A stretch of 64,000 bases of DNA, taken from Sphagnum magellanicum. Its lineage: Eukaryota > Streptophyta > Sphagnopsida > Sphagnales > Sphagnaceae. The notes below the pieces were generated by a model. The model ran no database searches. It was given only the letters and a program-made list of their open reading frames with translations, and was not told the origin of the DNA. The translations under genes and the position numbers were made by a program. This document shows positions 11,998 to 22,987 of this stretch, one piece after another (positions within the stretch are counted from its first letter, which is position 1; each line of letters starts with the position of its first letter). Where the stretch lies: assembly GCA_021904315.1 (NCBI GenBank), contig CM038921.1, forward strand, positions 12,864,146-12,928,145. The letters run 5' to 3'.

Positions 11998-13857
11998 GTC
12001 TCGCTTTTGTTTTTGTTGTTGCTTTTAATGTTGCATGGATCTAACGCCCAACAAGCCTACAACAATGTCAATGGCTACACTTGTGCGGCAGCAGAATCCA
12101 AGGGTTGCACTTCCTATACTTTGTACAGAACGCAGAGCAGCAAAGAAGACCTTACAACTGTGAGCACACTCTTCAACACACCTGCAAGCATAATCGCAGA
12201 GATTAGTTGCTTGAACCTCACCACCAGTTCTTTGCCTGTTGGGACGCCTCTTTACATTCCTCTTGCTTGCAATTGTGTGCAAAATAGCTACCAAGGAAAT
12301 GTGAGTAGAACCTATCAAGCAATTGTCTCTAGGCAACTATCTAGGCAACTAGTCAGTGACAATACATTCTTCCTACTTGCAAATAATACGTATGAGGGTT
12401 TGACCACTTATCGAGCCATAGAAGCTGCAAATCCCACTTTAGTGCCTACTGATCTCCAGATTGGTACCCAGGTTACTATTCCATTGCGGTGCGCATGCCC
12501 TTCAGCCACACAAAATGGAACCAAAATTCTCCTTTCTTTTGTTCTTTTCCCAAATGAGAATTTCAGCATTGTGAGTTCGTATTTTAATGTCTCTCACACA
12601 GATTTAGGAACAGCAAATGAAATTACTGTTAGCACCCCCCTAGAACCTTTTACCACATTGCTTATTCCTCTTGTCAATCTCCCTCCAACTTCAATCAAAT
12701 TTATTTCCCGAAATCCCCCCAGCATATCTTTTCCTTCAAGTAAGCTGAAAAAGAGAAGACTTGTTCTACCAGTATTGATTTCTATTTTTCTTGTTAGTGT
12801 AGGATCATCCCTTGGGGTTCTTTTCTTTAAGAAGAAACTTTGGAGACAACTTCACTTGGTAGATGTTTCAAGGAATATAGCTCAGTATAATTTCAATGAT
12901 CTTGAAGGTTTATCGAAGGGGCCTCACAAGTTTAGTTACAAGGAACTCAAAATTGCAACCAATAGCTTCAATCCACAACATTTGCTTGGGCATGGAGGGT
13001 TTGGAAGTGTATATAAAGGCACATTACGTGATACATGTGTTATGATTGCAGTGAAGAAAATTGATCAGAATTCCAAACAAGGAGGACGTGAATTCTTTGC
13101 TGAAGTTTCCATAATTAGTCGCATCAAACATCGAAACTTGGTGCAACTACAAGGATGGTGTTGTGAACGAGGTCAACTCATGATTGTTTATGATTACATG
13201 CCCAACAAAAGCCTTGACAAGATCTTGTTTCATGACCATGAAGGTAAGATAATAAATTTCACTTGGGATTTTTGCAACAATGTTTTGATTGGAGTGGCAT
13301 CTGCGCTTGTTTACCTTCATGAAGAGTGGGAACAATGTGTGGTTCACCGAGATGTCAAACCTAGCAATGTGATGCTTGACCAAGATTTCAACCCACGCTT
13401 GGGTGATTTTGGCCTTGCTAGACTCATAACACCAACTAAGAATGCACAAACCACGATGTTAGCAGGAACAATTGGTTACATGGCACCAGAGCTTGCCACC
13501 ACTTGTAAGGCCACAACAAATAGTGATGTTTTTAGTTATGGGATTTTGGCATTAGAAGTTGTATCTGGGCGACGTTTCTTTGACACAAAGGTTCCTGAAG
13601 AAGAAATGATCCTCCTAGATTGGGTATGGAAGTGTTATGAAAATGAAGAACTCCTTAAGGTTGTGGATGCCAAACTTATGGTTAACATTCAAGAGGAAGG
13701 AAGCATAAGGATGGCCTTACTCCTTGGTCTTCTATGCACACATCCAGATCCAAATGCAAGACCAACAATGGGGTATGTTCGTCAAGTGTTGGTAGGCAAT
13801 GCTAATCTTCCTACACTTCCCCTCCACAAACCTGTTATTTCATATTCTTCAAAATGA
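11998..13857 (+). CDS. LysM receptor-like kinase with lectin-RLK-type kinase domain
   Basis: A membrane receptor kinase, probably sensing chitin-like or other N-acetylglucosamine glycans. Numbering is from the TTG at 12007 (616 residues). Residues 1-15 are a hydrophobic leucine run resembling a signal peptide ending near SNA/QQ. Residues 20-225 are a LysM-type ectodomain with paired-cysteine spacers CNC (88-90) and CAC (162-164) and about six N-glycosylation sequons. A basic KKRR stop-transfer and a membrane segment lie at about 250-274. The kinase domain is at about 310-595: GHGGFG loop 328-333, Lys350, Glu366, HRD 447-449, DFG 467-469, APE 493-495. All catalytic residues are present, so an active RD kinase is predicted. 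Segments such as YLHEEWEQCVVHRDVKPSN and GTIGYMAPEL are typical of L-type lectin receptor kinases rather than LYK/NFR5 kinases. The reading frame has no intron. An in-frame stop at 11995-11997 precedes the leucine run and the first in-frame ATG is 12028, so the true start is uncertain: an upstream exon joined at the AG of 11996-11997, a non-ATG start, or a shortened protein. Confidence 0.88.
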   Translation, partial: VSLLFLLLLLMLHGSNAQQAYNNVNGYTCAAAESKGCTSYTLYRTQSSKEDLTTVSTLFNTPASIIAEISCLNLTTSSLPVGTPLYIPLACNCVQNSYQGNVSRTYQAIVSRQLSRQLVSDNTFFLLANNTYEGLTTYRAIEAANPTLVPTDLQIGTQVTIPLRCACPSATQNGTKILLSFVLFPNENFSIVSSYFNVSHTDLGTANEITVSTPLEPFTTLLIPLVNLPPTSIKFISRNPPSISFPSSKLKKRRLVLPVLISIFLVSVGSSLGVLFFKKKLWRQLHLVDVSRNIAQYNFNDLEGLSKGPHKFSYKELKIATNSFNPQHLLGHGGFGSVYKGTLRDTCVMIAVKKIDQNSKQGGREFFAEVSIISRIKHRNLVQLQGWCCERGQLMIVYDYMPNKSLDKILFHDHEGKIINFTWDFCNNVLIGVASALVYLHEEWEQCVVHRDVKPSNVMLDQDFNPRLGDFGLARLITPTKNAQTTMLAGTIGYMAPELATTCKATTNSDVFSYGILALEVVSGRRFFDTKVPEEEMILLDWVWKCYENEELLKVVDAKLMVNIQEEGSIRMALLLGLLCTHPDPNARPTMGYVRQVLVGNANLPTLPLHKPVISYSSK

Positions 13858-13907
13858 ACGTGACTATGTTTCCTGATTTGATCAATAGCTTGCAACAAGA
13901 AGGTTCC

Positions 13908-13913
13908 AATAAA
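13908..13913 (+). terminator. AATAAA polyadenylation signal candidate
   Basis: The hexamer AATAAA lies about 50 bases past the stop codon of the LysM kinase gene and is the nearest good match. Plant signals are loose, so this is only a candidate. Confidence 0.35.
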
Positions 13914-15900
13914 TCGTTTGAACTGAATGAATTCTAGAATTAGGAAATGTTCCCATAGTTGATCTCATAACTTAGTTATAAGTTCATTGACATGATTTAT
14001 TTGTAATTATAACATGGTAACTTTGGTTGAATACCAACATAAAACTAGCTTGCAAATTGTTATTCCTTTTAATATGTGGTGTGACAATATCCAAATTTTT
14101 AATTGTTATGAAATTGGTTTATGTATCGGCATGCCCTTTTCACTTATTTGTATTCATTTTGTGCTCATAAATGGTTTATTGATAAAAGGATTGTTTATTG
14201 TTGTTATAAAATTTATGTCATTGGATATCCAAACAACATTTGCAAAAAATCATACGGCTACTTACATTTAATATATATGTTGATAAAAATTACAATATTG
14301 GATTGGTTTGTTTAAAATTGTACAGATTTGTCATAAAAACATCAGTCATATATGGCATCTCTTCATAATTTTTAACAATTGTCTTTATCACATAGCCTAG
14401 CATATTATTTTTCTATTAACTTGTGTTAATTTGCATCTAATGTGAAAAAGGATATTTGAAAGCTTGCTTAGGAAGATTATAAAAACCTTTCTTCCCTTCT
14501 TGTATTTCTCTTTTGTCAAGTTATAATTGATTTTATAATTTGATCTAGTTTATGTTGAAAACTCATGGAAGTTTGTTATAATATTTTATGATTAATCAAA
14601 TCATGATAAATTTCATTCAAGATAATTTGCATATTTTGGGAAGGAATTTGATTTTATTTGATGAAAGATAATAAACATGTGGTTGAAAGAATAATTTTGT
14701 TCAAGATCCTAAACATTTCAAGTTTGTTTGAGTTTGAACCTTTGATGTGTGTTTTCATTTTTAAAGGTTTTTGTTGTCTTGAAAGCTTGTGAGAATTTGA
14801 ACCCCAAACATGGCTTTGAACCAAGCTGAGAAAAGTCATTAAAGTCTAGGTCCTAGAAATAAAAACTAGGAAAGAAATTTGGTCAGTGGTGCATGGGAGA
14901 ATGTTGAATCATAATCATTTGTTGTTGGAATCTATTAATTTGCCTTGTAGAATTTGACCAGCCATGTTATCAAAGCAATAAAATTGGTCATCATAAAGCT
15001 TATAGTGTGGTTTGTTGCTTGTGTATCACCATCAATTTGACTGGAGGAATGACTACATTAACTTTTTGAATTCTACCACTCCTTGTATTGGACTACTTGC
15101 CCAATGCAACTTCACACCTCCAAAGATCTATTACATTTGTATGCACAACCAAGAATAAAACAACATGATAGTGAGGTGAATTTTTGTTGTGAAAAACACA
15201 TTGGAAGCACCTTTAAAATGTGAAGCTTCAATCGAAATAATTAAATAAGATATTTATGTTATGGAAATCTTTTGCAATCTCCATTATTATAACAGCCTAC
15301 TACCATTGCAAATTCATGTGCTACCATTGCCAAGGCTAATTAAAATGTTTATCTCTTTTTTGGTCGAAGTTCATTTGGATTACTTCAAAAAGGGAACCTC
15401 GGATCTGTTTTTACAATAGTGATCAAAAGTTATAAAGCAAAGGATCTCCATTGTAATGTTCAAAGTGTGAGTATGGAGGTGTTGTTTTTTGCCATCACAT
15501 AAGCCAAATTATTCACGATAGAATTTCACACTTGCTTGTTTTTGTTATTTTTGGACTTGTTGGAAGTGTTTTTCAACCATTGATGTAGATTTTTTCTAAA
15601 TGGGTCTAATTACATGGGCTTGCACAATGCACATTTGAAACACTTCGATATTACATTATTTAATTCCAACATATTCACATCTTTCATGTAATTTCATCCA
15701 TAGCCTTTCTTGCATATGTGAATTCAATTATGTACAACCATCAAGCCATACACACACACATAAAATAATCCATTGGGTATGGGGTGAACGTTAAATCCAT
15801 TAATCCATGTTACTTTAGAAATGTTTAATAGTAATGGTTAAATCTAAATGAAGAACATTCTTGCAAAACCTTGGTCCTTGACCTATCAAAGAATAAAACA
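13914..15900. other. AT-rich intergenic DNA, nothing recognised
   Basis: Two short overlapping frames at 14014-14315 are the only open stretches near the receptor gene and look like AT-rich 3' flank. There is no motif, structural RNA or transposon end that I can support. Confidence 0.5.
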
Positions 15901-15909
15901 ATTTGTTGT

Positions 15910-16035
15910 TTAAACTAGGTTTAACCTAAGGTTTGGCTTCTAGGTTAATCTAAGATTTAATCATTAAGTTTAACCTAAGTTTAATTTTGGTTAGCATAAG
16001 TTTAACTTACATTTAGTTTAGGTTAAGCCTTCATT
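15910..16035. repeat. degenerate GGTTTAACCTAAG minisatellite
   Basis: Imperfect repeats of a 10-14 base unit (GGTTTAACCTAAG, AAGTTTAACCTAA) run for about 120 bases. The same unit type forms a longer array at 19080-19445. Confidence 0.55.
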
Positions 16036-16999
16036 AATAGAAAACGCAAATTTTTTGAATGAAAATTTTAATAAAAATAGACCTCATTTAAATAGACATA
16101 AAAAAAACCCCTTGTCATTTCAAACAAGTGAATTTTAATAGGTCCTTTGTGATTGGGTAGTCATTTTAACTATTGGGGCACTAAATTATTTGATTAGTCA
16201 TTTTGACTAATCGAATTAAAATAATTTATTTTTAAAAATAAAATAGTGCTAGGTAGGCAAGTCAAAAAAGGTAGGTAGATAGGTGGTAACCTAACCTAAT
16301 TACCCAACCTAACCAATTCAACTTAACCCCCTAAACATGAACATAAATTGCAAGTATTAAAAATTGAACCCCTTGCCTCCATGATCATAGACCATGTCCT
16401 TAGCAATGGATTACAACTTCATAAGTTGTTAACTTTTGGTAGTTTTTTTATTTGAATAAAATTTTGTTAATTTTTTATTCAAATAGGCTTTTGTAATTAG
16501 ATGATATGGTAATCAAGAAATAATTAAGTAGGTAATTTAGTAGGTAGGAGGTGTATTGGCCATTTAATTACCTATTGACCCAACCTAACACTATGAGAAA
16601 AAAGGTGTTTTGTAATTGGCCTTACAATTCAATTTTTGAATTGCAAAAGACACTTGCAACTCACTATATTTATACGTTGTGAGTGCTAAGAGACAAGTTG
16701 CATGAATTGTAGACTTGCAACTCAATTACAACTTTGTCTAAACAACTCATTTTCAACTACTATGCAACTCCATTACAAGTGCACCCATGATGTCATGCTA
16801 ACATCATTAATTGTCATCTAGATGAAAAAAATTTGAAATAATTTTTTTTTTTTGAAATATTGATCCATCGTCCATTATGATTGTTAATGTTGGTCTGAAA
16901 TTGTAACACATGGCACAATTAAAAAATTGCCACATGGCATATTAATTATATTTTGGAATTTCCTTTATTTATTTATTTATTTTAGTTGTTTAGTAGGTC

Positions 17000-17145
17000 A
17001 TACATAACCATAGGTAGGTAGGTTGGTAAATCTTAAAACCTACATACCTACGTATTTACCTAGGATTTACCTACCTACTTACGTAGGTAGGTAGAAAAAT
17101 AGGATCTATTTACTTACCTAAGTAGGTAAGTAGGTACAAAAGCAC
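17000..17145. repeat. TAGGTAGG-rich patch
   Basis: Imperfect TAGG/CCTA tetranucleotide repeats occur in both orientations, so the single strand can form hairpins. The patch is flanked by GCCACATGGCA and by a TGTGAAAACATAAT-type segment, both also seen around the patch at 22.65 kb. Confidence 0.5.
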
Positions 17146-18454
17146 AAGACTAAGTGAACTAAAAAATAGCCATGAATTTATTTATTTTTATTTTATGTTT
17201 TGCCTTTAGGTTAAATTTTTTTGAGTTCATCCCAAAATGGCATTTATATTTTAATGTGAAAACATAATATAACAAGCCTTCTTTATATATTTTATAAAAT
17301 GAGATTTGAAAATAAAACATATGGGTTAAATCTTTTAGTTGTTCTTTAGTTGCAAATTGAGTTGCAACTATAACATTGAAATGTTCAGATTAGGCCAGAT
17401 CCAAGGGGAAGGTTCCATTGTTTCTGGTGTTCAAACAAAACTTGAATCCCTTTTACTAGCACATCTAATGCACTTAAAGTCATTAAAAACGGAATCAAAT
17501 TGAAAAAATTATAGCCTTCCAAAATAGAGGGTTCAAAAATTCAAAAAAACAAACTGTTGAATGTTACAAAAGCCAATTCTCAAACACCCAAAACATTCTT
17601 CAAATATATTTTTTTGCTATTATATTTCAAAGGTGATTTGTAGAACTTTAGATGGCGCTCATATAGCATTTTAAATCGTAAAAAATGAATAAGAAATAAG
17701 AAAGTTATGAGGTTTGAAAGTAGGGGGTGTCCAAAGAGAAAAAAAAAAAAAAAGGAAAAAAATGTGTTCTGTAAGTTGGAAAACTTATTTCTACTTTTGT
17801 TATTTTTTTAACTACTCCTTTTCCTTTGCACATCAAAGATGATTTCTAGAGCTTGAAGTAGCATTCACATAGCATTTAAAATCACTCAAAATGAAGCATA
17901 TATGATGAAGACATAAATAATTAATGAATATGTATCCTTATTAAATTATAAGTAATTGTATTATAATCATAACATAGTTGAACAATAATAATTTAGTAGT
18001 GGTGCACTAATGGTCATACTAATTGTATCAATAAAATCATAATCAAATCTAGTTGTAAATGTATCCCATAATGGGTGGTGGAAATGTGGACATGTGGCAT
18101 GATTGCATGTATGTACATTATGCACTAATTACAACATAGCTATTGCTTTAGTGGCACATTTACAACAATTCTAAAATAATTGCCACATGCAACTATAATG
18201 TAACTCTTGAAAAAGTCAAACATGGTTGATTACATATGTATGTATGATGTGTATAAACTATTGTATAAAAGACCCATTTTCAACTCACTTTCAACTATAA
18301 TACAACTAATTGTTTTTGATGTGATAATTTATTTATTAATACATTGTATTTCTAAGGGGATAATTGCACAATAGTTGTATATGAATTATTTTTTGAGTTT
18401 TAATTGCATGGTACTATGGTTTTGACGAATGCAATTTTTCATATATAAACTTAA

Positions 18455-18815
18455 CTTACCCACCCACCCACCTACCTAACTGCCATAATAACTAGCTTAA
18501 AATGACCTAGGTACCTAGTATGGTACCTAGGTATATAAATATAGGTAGTAAGTTGGTATCATAATAGGTAAGTAATAAATAATAGGTACTTACATAGGTA
18601 CCATAATAATCAAGTAGGGTAAGTAAGTAAGGTAGGTAGGTAGGTATCATAGCAGCTAAATAAATGTTTACTACCTACTACCTTACTTATAACCTACCAA
18701 ATATGGTGTTTAATTATTTACCTAACCACCATAGTAGGTAAATACATTGGTAGGTACCATAATATATGTATGTAAGTAGGTATCTATTATGGTACCTAAG
18801 TATGTAGGTTAGTAA
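18455..18815. repeat. long TAGGTA/TACCTA degenerate minisatellite
   Basis: About 360 bases are built from GGTAGGTA, TACCTACC, GGTACCTAGG and ATAATAGGTA variants, with repeated CATAATAGGTA spacers. No coding sequence is visible. Confidence 0.6.
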
Positions 18816-19079
18816 GTAAGATGTCATTTTTGTTTGTCCAACTTGATGAAATGTTTTATTTGATCAGAACCCATTAGCCATCTTGACCAAAGATATCATT
18901 TTTTGTTTGATTTGACTAAATGTTCAATTTGCTAAGTAATGAAATGGTTCATCACTAATCAAATTGATTAGTCAATAATTACAATGTCCATTCATATGGT
19001 AGACCTCTAGTTAAAATGGACATTTCACTAATTTTTTAAAAATTCAATTAATCCAATTTTTTTTGAACTATCCAAAATT

Positions 19080-19445
19080 TAGCTAAACATAGGTTTAACC
19101 TTAGAAGTTTAGTTGAACTTAATTTAAGTATAACATTGGTTAACCTAGGTCAACCTAGGCTAGCCTAGGTTAACTTAAATACCTTTAATTAACATAGGGT
19201 CAACCTAGGTTGGCCTAAATTACCTTTAGTCAACCTAGGGTCAACTAAGGTTGGCCTAGGTTAGCTTAAGTATGTTTAATCAACCTAAATCAACTTACCT
19301 AGGCACGCACTTGGTATTCTAGGAACTATACTAGGTTATCTTAAAGAAACCTAGGTTATTTTAAATTAGCCTAGGGAAACCTAGGTTAACTTAAGTTAAG
19401 CCTAAGTTAACTTATGATAAACTTAAGTTAATTTAAGTTAGCCCA
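19080..19445. repeat. AACCTAGGTTAA degenerate palindromic array
   Basis: About 30 imperfect copies of a 10-12 base unit based on AACCTAGGTTAA run over 360 bases. The unit is itself near-palindromic. A shorter related array lies at 15910-16035 and traces occur near 26690-26765. Confidence 0.6.
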
Positions 19446-20700
19446 TGACAATGTTGTTACACTACTAAGAAAACTTGGTCATGTGCCACTACACACTTCC
19501 ATTTAAACCCAATTTTGGTGGAATGGCATTTGTGCCATTCCACTGTGCATACATTATAATGGTTGGCTACATGACACAATGCCACATTTTTCAAATTGTC
19601 TATGTGGAATGGTTTTCATGTCATTGTATTGTACAGTGGAAGTGACATTTACATTATTGCAACAACCATCTTTTTCATTATTTCCTTTGTGGAATTGGAC
19701 TTGTGCCATTCCCCCATATACATTGAAACAATTAATGGATCCATCCATTGCAATGACCCTTTCTTGATCAAGAATACCATTTGTGGAGGGGTAGTGGATC
19801 TGTTCACATTATGTAAATTTAATTTGCACAAATTGTACAAGCAGCTAAATTAAACAAATTAAAAACTAGTATAGTGCTACATGATGTGGACCAACAAGTG
19901 GTTATTTGTTTTGACTAAAACATAATGCTAGCTGATGTGTACTAATAATTGACTAAAAATTGACAAAATGCTAGCTGATGAATATTGATGATTGGATTGT
20001 TTGTTTTGATTAGAAATCGACATTGTATTAGATGACGTGTAATGACAGATGGGTTGTTTGTTTTGACTTCAAATTTACATTGTCATAATTGCCATGGAGT
20101 GATAATACAAATTTTAAAAACTTGTTTGATAATGTTTATTGACGTGTCATGCTTTTTGTCTTTCTTGCTAGTAAATGCATATTGACATGTCATGTCCATT
20201 ATGCTAACTATTTGTCCATTTTGACTATCTATAATTTACATGTGGCATTTACCAAATATCGAATACATTAGCCATATAACATTTGACAAATGTCTAAAAA
20301 GCTAAATTATAATTGGGGTTTAGCACATACCATAAGGTATGTCTACAACCACATATCTATGGATTTTGTTAGGTGAAATGTTATGTGATGTGTGAAATAC
20401 ACATCCTTGGCTTGTAATGTAGCTTAAACACACAACATATGCACATTCAAACATGTCCCAAATGTTGAAATTGCTATTAAATCAATAAATTACAACTAGT
20501 TCTACTAATCAATAGTTTCTTGGAACACTTCACAAATTACAATACCCACAATAAAACACCATACAATTCACTTCCAACACACAACAAATCATATATATAA
20601 TATCATGAAAATATTGTATAACATTTTTTCTCTAGATATCTAAATCAATCTAAATCTACCATAAACATGTATAAATGCAATGGATAATACCATGTCTTCA
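19446..20700. other. intergenic, short diverged repeats
   Basis: Between 19860 and 20220 a segment like GCTAGCTGATGTG-TAATAATTGACTAAAA recurs about four times with variation (near 19880, 19925, 19970 and 20030), suggesting a unit of 50-60 bases. The small frames at 19554-19853 have no recognisable product. Confidence 0.4.
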
Positions 20701-20765
20701 TTCAAAATTGAAAACTTGTATAAAATGTACATACCATGTAATATACATGTGAAAGTCATATACCT

Positions 20766-21053
20766 TCATATATATGCGGTTGTTAGCTTCCAAGGCGAAA
20801 GTCTAATGTATCCTATGGCATCTTCAATAGTCTGCAATGGAACATCTTGACCATCAACATTTGGAAATGGCAAAGAAGCACTAACCATTGTGCTAAAACT
20901 TATTGCAATAGATAAAGTCTCTAATGGCATTGGCATGTTGTGATGAAGTGTAACTCTGCTTCCAAATTTCACAAAAGTCCCCAATCCACTAGACTTCCCG
21001 CCTTGGGTCATGAGGGTGATGGTTTCATTTGTCTTGTATTGCAAAACATACAA
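20766..21053 (-). pseudogene. DUF8039-like fragment of a CACTA-type transposon protein
   Basis: The 95-codon minus-strand frame reads ... TFVKFGSRVTLHHNMPMPL ... LPFPNVDGQDVPLQTIEDAI GYI ... This matches what I recall of the plant DUF8039 domain found in En/Spm (CACTA) proteins: a beta-rich start, a HHxPMP-like turn, then LPxPNxDGxxxxLxxAIGxxxxWP. The frame ends at 20766 and lacks the rest of the transposase. Further minus-strand frames at 21167-21421 and 21653-21847 could be diverged pieces of the same protein, but I could not place them. Confidence 0.42.
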
Positions 21054-22499
21054 AAATAACCAATGTGTTAATGGTAGTAAACAAGTTGAACAAAAAATCT
21101 AGACTATTCAATTTAAACTTGGGGTGTTATGGAACTTGAAGTACTCATTCTCCCATCATTTATTGATCACAATAAACATTTATTGCAACATTGGAAATTA
21201 ATGATGCAAAAACAAAAACCATTGCTAATTTCATGAAAACTAACAATGTTAAATAGAAACAAATTAAATGTAAGGACTTTTACCTTTGGCTGGGCATCTT
21301 GAGCTACTTGAGCATATGCTTGGTCTGTTTGTAACTTTAAAGCTATGTGGGTGCCTTGAAGGCCATGGGTACATCCCCAAGCCATTTGAGTGTTTGACAA
21401 AATTGTTGTCAAAGTAACCATTGTGGTGTGGTTAGCTTTGACAATTTGTGAAACCTACATGTATGTTCAAATGCATATGTCAAAAAGATTAAAAAACACA
21501 TATATTATAAAACGTATCACATCTAGTGACACAAACACAATAACATTAAACAAATGATATAGTGAAGTTTGAGGTTCACTACCATTCACCTATGGGGGAG
21601 GTTGCCACGCATAGGCTTTTACAGCTTTCCAATGTGGGTTATCTTTTGAGATTCACTTCTTTTGCCCATGGAGGTGTGAACCAACATAACCTAAGGTGAT
21701 TGGAGCCTTGGACAGTCCTAGCAAATAAGGCCACAAGCATCCCAATAAGTAGTTTTGATCATTTTTCTCACTATTGAACGGTTGGGGAATAATATAGGAT
21801 GAAGTTGCATTACCGATGCACTTGAATGGGCAATCATCTATTAACAAAGTGTTGTTAATAGATAATGGCCTAAACCTTGGGCTTCTCTCATTGACATCCT
21901 ACTCATGTTTTTTAACACTAACTCTTTATTTGGATTTAATGGATGGCAAATGTGAGTTTGTTCACATTTCTCATTGCCCCACACAAACACAGGTTTAATG
22001 TTTAACCATTTTAATAACAACTCAACCATGGGGAGAAAATTGGGTGTTGTTGTTGATGATTAGAACCCAATGTCAAATCTTGAAGAATGTAAGGTTAAGA
22101 ATTGGTTATAATTCGGTTGTGGGCTCACTAGCTTATTCCCACACTACATGGGAAGTGACAATGGCTTCCAGTCTTTATCATTCTTCAAATGCACAACTTG
22201 ACAAAGCAAGCCATTGACATCTAGGACTATGAGATAACGTACTTTCATTAGAAAAAAAACACATATTTTCAACTAGTTTTTATAATTAAATTTTAGTCGC
22301 AAGCAACATTTGTAATTAAAATCCCCTTAATCACATGCGATATTAATCACAAACGACAAGGGGTATTAGATGAAAAAAAAAATCAACAAATACAAGTTCA
22401 TCCATTGATTCCATTGTATACATATTGTCACATGTGACTAAGATGCAACTATTTTGGCCAATATTAAAGGCAAATGATGTGCAACCATGTGTCGCAATA

Positions 22500-22536
<37 letters not shown>

Positions 22537-22537
22537 T
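22500..22537. repeat. (TTA)n microsatellite
   Basis: About twelve uninterrupted TTA/ATT units. Confidence 0.9.
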
Positions 22538-22654
22538 TGAAATAATCTGGGATGTTTAATTCACATGCTTTGATGATTTATATTATGACATGTGGCCTAA
22601 TATAAATATGCCACATGGCATTTAAAAATGAATTTAATACAAAATATTAACATT

Positions 22655-22760
22655 AGGTTGGTAAGTACCTAAGTAGGTAGGTACATAGGTCAACCTAGGT
22701 GGGTAGGTCAAATTAGGCACCTACTTAACTAGGTAAATAAATAGGTTGGGGAGGTAAATA
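22655..22760. repeat. TAGGTA-rich patch
   Basis: Variants of GTAGGTAGGTA and AACCTAGGTGGG, set in a context resembling that of the 17.0-kb patch: GCCACATGGCAT upstream and TTTAATGTGAAA downstream. This suggests one dispersed family. Confidence 0.5.
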
Positions 22761-22987
22761 GTTTAAAATTGTGCATAATTTTTTTGGTTGTTTTGTGTTC
22801 AACTTTTTGAATGGTTCATCTCATGTACACACATTTTTTAATGTGAAATTGGATGACCACACACGTTGTTTATATAATTATCAAACTAGGAATGGAAAAC
22901 AAACAATATGGGATAGGTTTTAAAGTTGCAACTTCTTCATAAACTAAGTTGCAATTTCAAAACTTTCCTCATGCCTTTTTTTCTTAG

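Larger units (their letters stand above)
16589..22987 (-). mobile_element. possible decayed CACTA-type transposon
   Basis: The left boundary begins CACTATGAGAAAAAAGG, close to the plant CACTA terminal consensus CACTACAAGAAAA. The right boundary at 22970-22987 ends CCTTTTTTTCTTAG, which is roughly its inverse complement but imperfect. Both ends are followed inward by repeated TTGCAACT and AGTTGCAA words, as expected of CACTA subterminal repeats, and the interior holds a DUF8039-like coding fragment on the minus strand. Against this, the right terminus does not end in TAGTG and no clear 3-bp target duplication was found. The span could instead be two related smaller elements at about 16.6-17.4 kb and 22.2-23.0 kb. 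Confidence 0.27.

Noticed and set aside
12025-13449. Minus-strand frames of about 100 codons
   Set aside because: Shadows of the receptor kinase gene.
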